From the NCBI GenBank assembly GCA_011049095.1, contig DSDE01000464.1, positions 1 to 17,386 on the forward strand: a stretch of 17,386 nt of DNA. The letters run 5' to 3'. This document shows, piece after piece, positions 14,182-17,386 of this stretch. Source of the DNA: Fidelibacterota bacterium (lineage in GTDB: Bacteria; Fidelibacterota; Fidelibacteria; Fidelibacterales; DSDE01). The translations under genes were made by a program, and so were the position numbers. The notes under the pieces were generated by a model. The model was not told the origin of the DNA and did not search any database. It saw only the letters and a list, made by a program, of their open reading frames with translations. The stretch's first letter is position 1. Each line of letters starts with the position of its first letter.

Positions 14182-17100
14182 ATGACTCAAATAGAGAAGC
14201 TATTAAAACAGCGCATCCTTTTTTTAGATGGCGCTATGGGAACGATGATCCAACGGGAGCAGCTTACGGAGCACGATTTCAGAGGGAATATCTTTAAGGA
14301 GCACGCCACAGATCTGCGCGGCAACAATGACCTCCTAAGCCTGACTCGCCCCGATATCATTGAGAAAATCCATCTGGCCTATCTCGAAGCCGGAGCAGAT
14401 ATCATCGAGACCAATACCTTTAACGCCAACGTAATAAGCCAGTCTGATTATCATTTAGAATCTGCCGTAAAGCAAATGAATATCGCTGCCGTGAAAATCG
14501 CACGGAAAGCAGCCCGCCAGATGAGCACACCGGAAAAGCCCCGTTTTGTGTGTGGGATTTTAGGCCCCACGAGCCGAACTGCCTCTATGAGCCCTGATGT
14601 CAATAATCCGGCAGCCCGCAGCGTTAGATGGGAAGAGCTTTACGCCGCTTACAAAACGCAAGCCGAAATTCTGATATCCGGCGGCACAGACCTGCTGATG
14701 CTTGAAACCATCTTTGATACCTTGAATGCAAAAGCGGCCCTGATGGCTATTTTTGATACACAAGACGAAATCGGGAAAAAAGTCCCGGTCATGGTTTCGG
14801 TTACAGTTTCAGATGCCAGCGGCCGCACCCTGTCTGGACAAACACTGGAGGCTTTTTACTACAGCATCAGCCATTTCCCCATTCTCAGCATCGGCCTGAA
14901 CTGCAGCCTCGGTGTGACTGATATGGCACCCTGGCTCAAAGAGCTGAGCCGCGTCGCCTGGCATCCCATTTCTATACACCCAAATGCAGGGCTGCCCAAT
15001 GCTTTTGGTGAATATGATGACACAGCCAAATATATGGCCAAAAGTCTGGCATCGCTCGCTGGTAAAGGGCTTATCAACATCTGTGGAGGATGTTGTGGCA
15101 GCACACCGGAGCACATTAGAGCCATTGTGGCAGCAGTCGCTAAAGAAAAGCCCCGCATCGTTTTGCAAAAAGAGCGCCTGCTGCGCCTCAGCGGACTGGA
15201 AACTATGATCATCCGTAAGGAAACTAATTTTATCAATATCGGTGAACGCAGCAATGTGGCGGGCAGCAGGAAATTTCGCCGCCTAATTGAGCAGGAGAAT
15301 TATGATGAAGCCCTCACTGTGGCACGGGAGCAGATCGAGGCAGGCGCCCAGATCATAGATATTAATGTTGATGACGCAATGTATAACGGTATCGAGCGGA
15401 TGGAAACTCTCCTGCGCCACATCAATAGCGATCCTGCCGTGAGTCGTGTTCCTCTGATGATTGATTCATCAGATTGGAAGATAATTAGACAAGCTCTAAA
15501 AAATGTCCAGGGAAAGGGTATTGTCAATTCCATTAGCCTCAAAGATGGCGAGGGTCCTTTTCTGGAGCGGGCTGCTGTCTTGAGAAAATTTGGCTTTGCC
15601 GCTGTGATTATGGCCTTCGACGAGACGGGTCAAGCCGACACGTTGGCGCGGCGCATCGCAATTTTGGAGCGGGCAATTGATCTTTTGACAAGTAAACTTC
15701 AATTCCCTATTGAAGATATGATTCTGGACGCCAATATTTTTGCCATTGGAACCGGCATAGCGGAGCATCGGCGCTATGCACTTGATTTCATTGATAGCTG
15801 TCGCTATTTCCGTCAAAAATATCCCCACATCCATCTCAGTGGCGGACTCAGTAATCTCAGCTTTTCTTTTCGGCAAAACAGTCAACTAAGAGAATCTATG
15901 CACGCAGTTTTTCTCTATCATGCCAAAGCAGCAGGCCTCGATATGGCTATCATCAACCCGGCTCAGATGATGCCTTTTGAGTCGGTGCCACCGGATTTGC
16001 GAAATGCCATTGAGGACCTGATTTTCGACCGCAAAGAAGATGCTACAGAACAGCTGCTTGAAATTGCAAAAAAGATGCATACTCCAAATAAATCAGAAAA
16101 ATCGGCTCCAAAAGCCTGGCTTTCAATGCCACTGCTGCAAAGAATCACCTATCAGTTGTCAGAAGGTGTCACGGAGCACATTGAAGAGCACACTTTAGCA
16201 GCGCTGGAGCAGCTTGGCTCTCCCCTGGCCGTTATCGAAGGACCCTTGATGGATGGGATGAATTATGTCGGAGAACTTTTTGCTGCCGGAAAGATGTTTT
16301 TACCCCAGGTAGTAAAAAGCGCCAGAGTTATGAAGCTGGCCGTCAATGTCCTCACCCCTTTTATAGAAAAAGAGCGAAAAAGCAGTGGTTCTAAAGCAAA
16401 AAAAATACTCCTTGCCACCGTCAAAGGCGATGTTCATGATATCGGAAAAAATATCGTCGGGGTAGTACTCAGCTCCAACGGTTATGAAATTATAGATTTA
16501 GGCGTTATGATTCCTGCAGCGGAAATCATCCGACAGGCAAAAGAGAAAAAAGCAGACATCATCGGATTAAGCGGACTCATTACCCCTTCGCTCCAGGAAA
16601 TGAGCTATGTGGCACGAGAAATGGAAGAAAACAAGCTAATGATGCCACTGCTGATTGGCGGAGCTGCCACCAGCCGGCTGCACACCGCGGTAAAGATAGC
16701 CACAGAATACAGCGGGCCGGTGATCTGGGTTCCTGATGCCAGCAATGCCCCTGATGTGGCACAAAAACTGACAGCAAGCAACCAGGCAGGTTATTCTGAA
16801 GAGATTAAAATTCAATATAACAAACTCCGCAGTGACCACAATAAACGCAATACCAAGCGGAAATTTCTCTCTTTTGAAGAAGCAAAAAAAAGAGCCTTTA
16901 ACACAGACTGGGAAAACTATACGCCACAAAGACCCAGACAAAGCGGAATTATCCCCATAGATAATATAAATTTAGAGGAGCTGATATCATTCATTGACTG
17001 GACGCCTTTTTTTCACACCTGGGAAATGAAGGGGAAATATCCCCAAATTCTACAGGACCCAAAACAAGGCGCTGAAGCAGAGAAACTCCTAAAAGATGGA

Positions 17101-17386
17101 CAAAATACTTTAGAATGGCTGGTGAATAATAAAAAACTCACTCCCAGAGCCGTTTTGGGAATTTTTCCTGCAGTAAGTCGCGGTGAAGATATTCTCCTTG
17201 AAGACGCTGTCGTCTTCCACTTTTTGCGGCAGCAGCAGAGTAATAGCGAGATACTTCACTGCCTTGCCGATTTTATTTCTCCAAAGGGCAAAGACTGGCT
17301 GGGTGCTTTTGCCGTTACCAGCGGACATGAGGCGAGCGCTCTGGCAGCAGAAGCAGAAGCCAGGCACAACGATTACCAGGCAATTA
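14182..17386 (+). CDS. metH: Cobalamin-dependent methionine synthase MetH (3' truncated by window end)
   Basis: The frame is open from ATG 14182 to the window end (1068 codons seen; about 150 residues missing if it has E. coli length). Domains in order: homocysteine S-methyltransferase with zinc cysteines Cys241 (GLNCSLG) and Cys304/Cys305 (GGCCGSTPEH); pterin-binding domain from about 345 with NFINIGERSNVAGS, DINVDD, DETGQAD and GGLSNLSFSFR; cobalamin cap from about 650; B12-binding domain with DVHDIG (Asp750, His752 as cobalt ligand, Gly755) and LSSNGYEIIDLG; then the reactivation domain beginning about 915 with DWTPFFHTWEMKGKYP and FPAVSRGEDI. The AdoMet-binding R-x3-G-Y part lies outside. 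It transfers methyl from methyltetrahydrofolate through B12 to homocysteine. AAGGA is 5 bases before the start. The gene is divergent from the isomerase operon. Confidence 0.97.
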   Translation, partial: MTQIEKLLKQRILFLDGAMGTMIQREQLTEHDFRGNIFKEHATDLRGNNDLLSLTRPDIIEKIHLAYLEAGADIIETNTFNANVISQSDYHLESAVKQMNIAAVKIARKAARQMSTPEKPRFVCGILGPTSRTASMSPDVNNPAARSVRWEELYAAYKTQAEILISGGTDLLMLETIFDTLNAKAALMAIFDTQDEIGKKVPVMVSVTVSDASGRTLSGQTLEAFYYSISHFPILSIGLNCSLGVTDMAPWLKELSRVAWHPISIHPNAGLPNAFGEYDDTAKYMAKSLASLAGKGLINICGGCCGSTPEHIRAIVAAVAKEKPRIVLQKERLLRLSGLETMIIRKETNFINIGERSNVAGSRKFRRLIEQENYDEALTVAREQIEAGAQIIDINVDDAMYNGIERMETLLRHINSDPAVSRVPLMIDSSDWKIIRQALKNVQGKGIVNSISLKDGEGPFLERAAVLRKFGFAAVIMAFDETGQADTLARRIAILERAIDLLTSKLQFPIEDMILDANIFAIGTGIAEHRRYALDFIDSCRYFRQKYPHIHLSGGLSNLSFSFRQNSQLRESMHAVFLYHAKAAGLDMAIINPAQMMPFESVPPDLRNAIEDLIFDRKEDATEQLLEIAKKMHTPNKSEKSAPKAWLSMPLLQRITYQLSEGVTEHIEEHTLAALEQLGSPLAVIEGPLMDGMNYVGELFAAGKMFLPQVVKSARVMKLAVNVLTPFIEKERKSSGSKAKKILLATVKGDVHDIGKNIVGVVLSSNGYEIIDLGVMIPAAEIIRQAKEKKADIIGLSGLITPSLQEMSYVAREMEENKLMMPLLIGGAATSRLHTAVKIATEYSGPVIWVPDASNAPDVAQKLTASNQAGYSEEIKIQYNKLRSDHNKRNTKRKFLSFEEAKKRAFNTDWENYTPQRPRQSGIIPIDNINLEELISFIDWTPFFHTWEMKGKYPQILQDPKQGAEAEKLLKDGQNTLEWLVNNKKLTPRAVLGIFPAVSRGEDILLEDAVVFHFLRQQQSNSEILHCLADFISPKGKDWLGAFAVTSGHEASALAAEAEARHNDYQAI

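Noticed and set aside
14809..15254. Minus-strand open frames of about 120-130 codons inside metH
   Set aside because: They are opposite to conserved MetH homocysteine-domain codons and have no ribosome site or family resemblance.
1..17386. CRISPR arrays, tRNA/rRNA genes, insertion sequences, prophage or defence genes
   Set aside because: No spaced direct repeats, cloverleaf-like segments, transposase or phage-like proteins were seen; every gap longer than 70 bases was read through.

Overview
The window looks like ordinary chromosome of a diderm (Gram-negative) bacterium at moderate G+C. Diderm architecture is supported by two beta-barrel outer-membrane proteins, both ending in Phe (one only as a C-terminal stub), and by a lipoprotein with a clear lipobox. 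MutS2, YqeY, CvpA, a DUF6029-type outer-membrane protein and a DUF1638 protein together make me think of an FCB-group or candidate-phylum lineage such as Cloacimonadota. That placement is a guess, since no rRNA or marker comparison was possible. I see no phage, insertion sequence, CRISPR array or RNA gene.

Layout. (1) Positions 1-62 are the last codons of an outer-membrane barrel gene, followed by a terminator hairpin at 111-166. (2) A plus-strand run of seven tightly packed genes covers 214-5492: a KANL3/Tex30-like alpha/beta hydrolase, a periplasmic TlpA-like thioredoxin, a DUF6029-type outer-membrane protein, an AIM24/TIGR00266 protein, an unrecognised 168-aa protein, a DUF1638 protein and a CoA-pyrophosphatase-type NUDIX hydrolase. 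The last four overlap by ATGA or GTGA. (3) A minus-strand run of seven genes reads from 13969 down to 5578: a parvulin-type peptidyl-prolyl isomerase lipoprotein, a second alpha/beta hydrolase, yqeY, cvpA, mutS2, dnaG and an isocitrate dehydrogenase-family enzyme. A hairpin at 5523-5548 ends it, with its T-run on the minus strand. (4) A divergent gap of 212 bases (13970-14181) separates that run from metH, the B12-dependent methionine synthase, which runs off the window end lacking only part of its activation domain.

How the genes fit together. The minus-strand set mixes DNA replication and repair (dnaG, mutS2), envelope protein folding and central metabolism. The plus-strand set pairs a secreted thiol protein with an outer-membrane protein carrying a C-terminal Cys pair, then continues with cytosolic proteins of poorly known role.

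Most of the window is housekeeping. The oddities concern the 5' ends of the two hydrolase genes. The first has a near-perfect Shine-Dalgarno placed for a GTG that is one base out of frame, across an A5 tract. The second has an in-frame amber codon exactly where a signal peptide would be encoded. The 168-aa orphan, DUF1638 and the redox/barrel pair are the best candidates for undescribed biology. I did not find a convincing new defence or mobile system.
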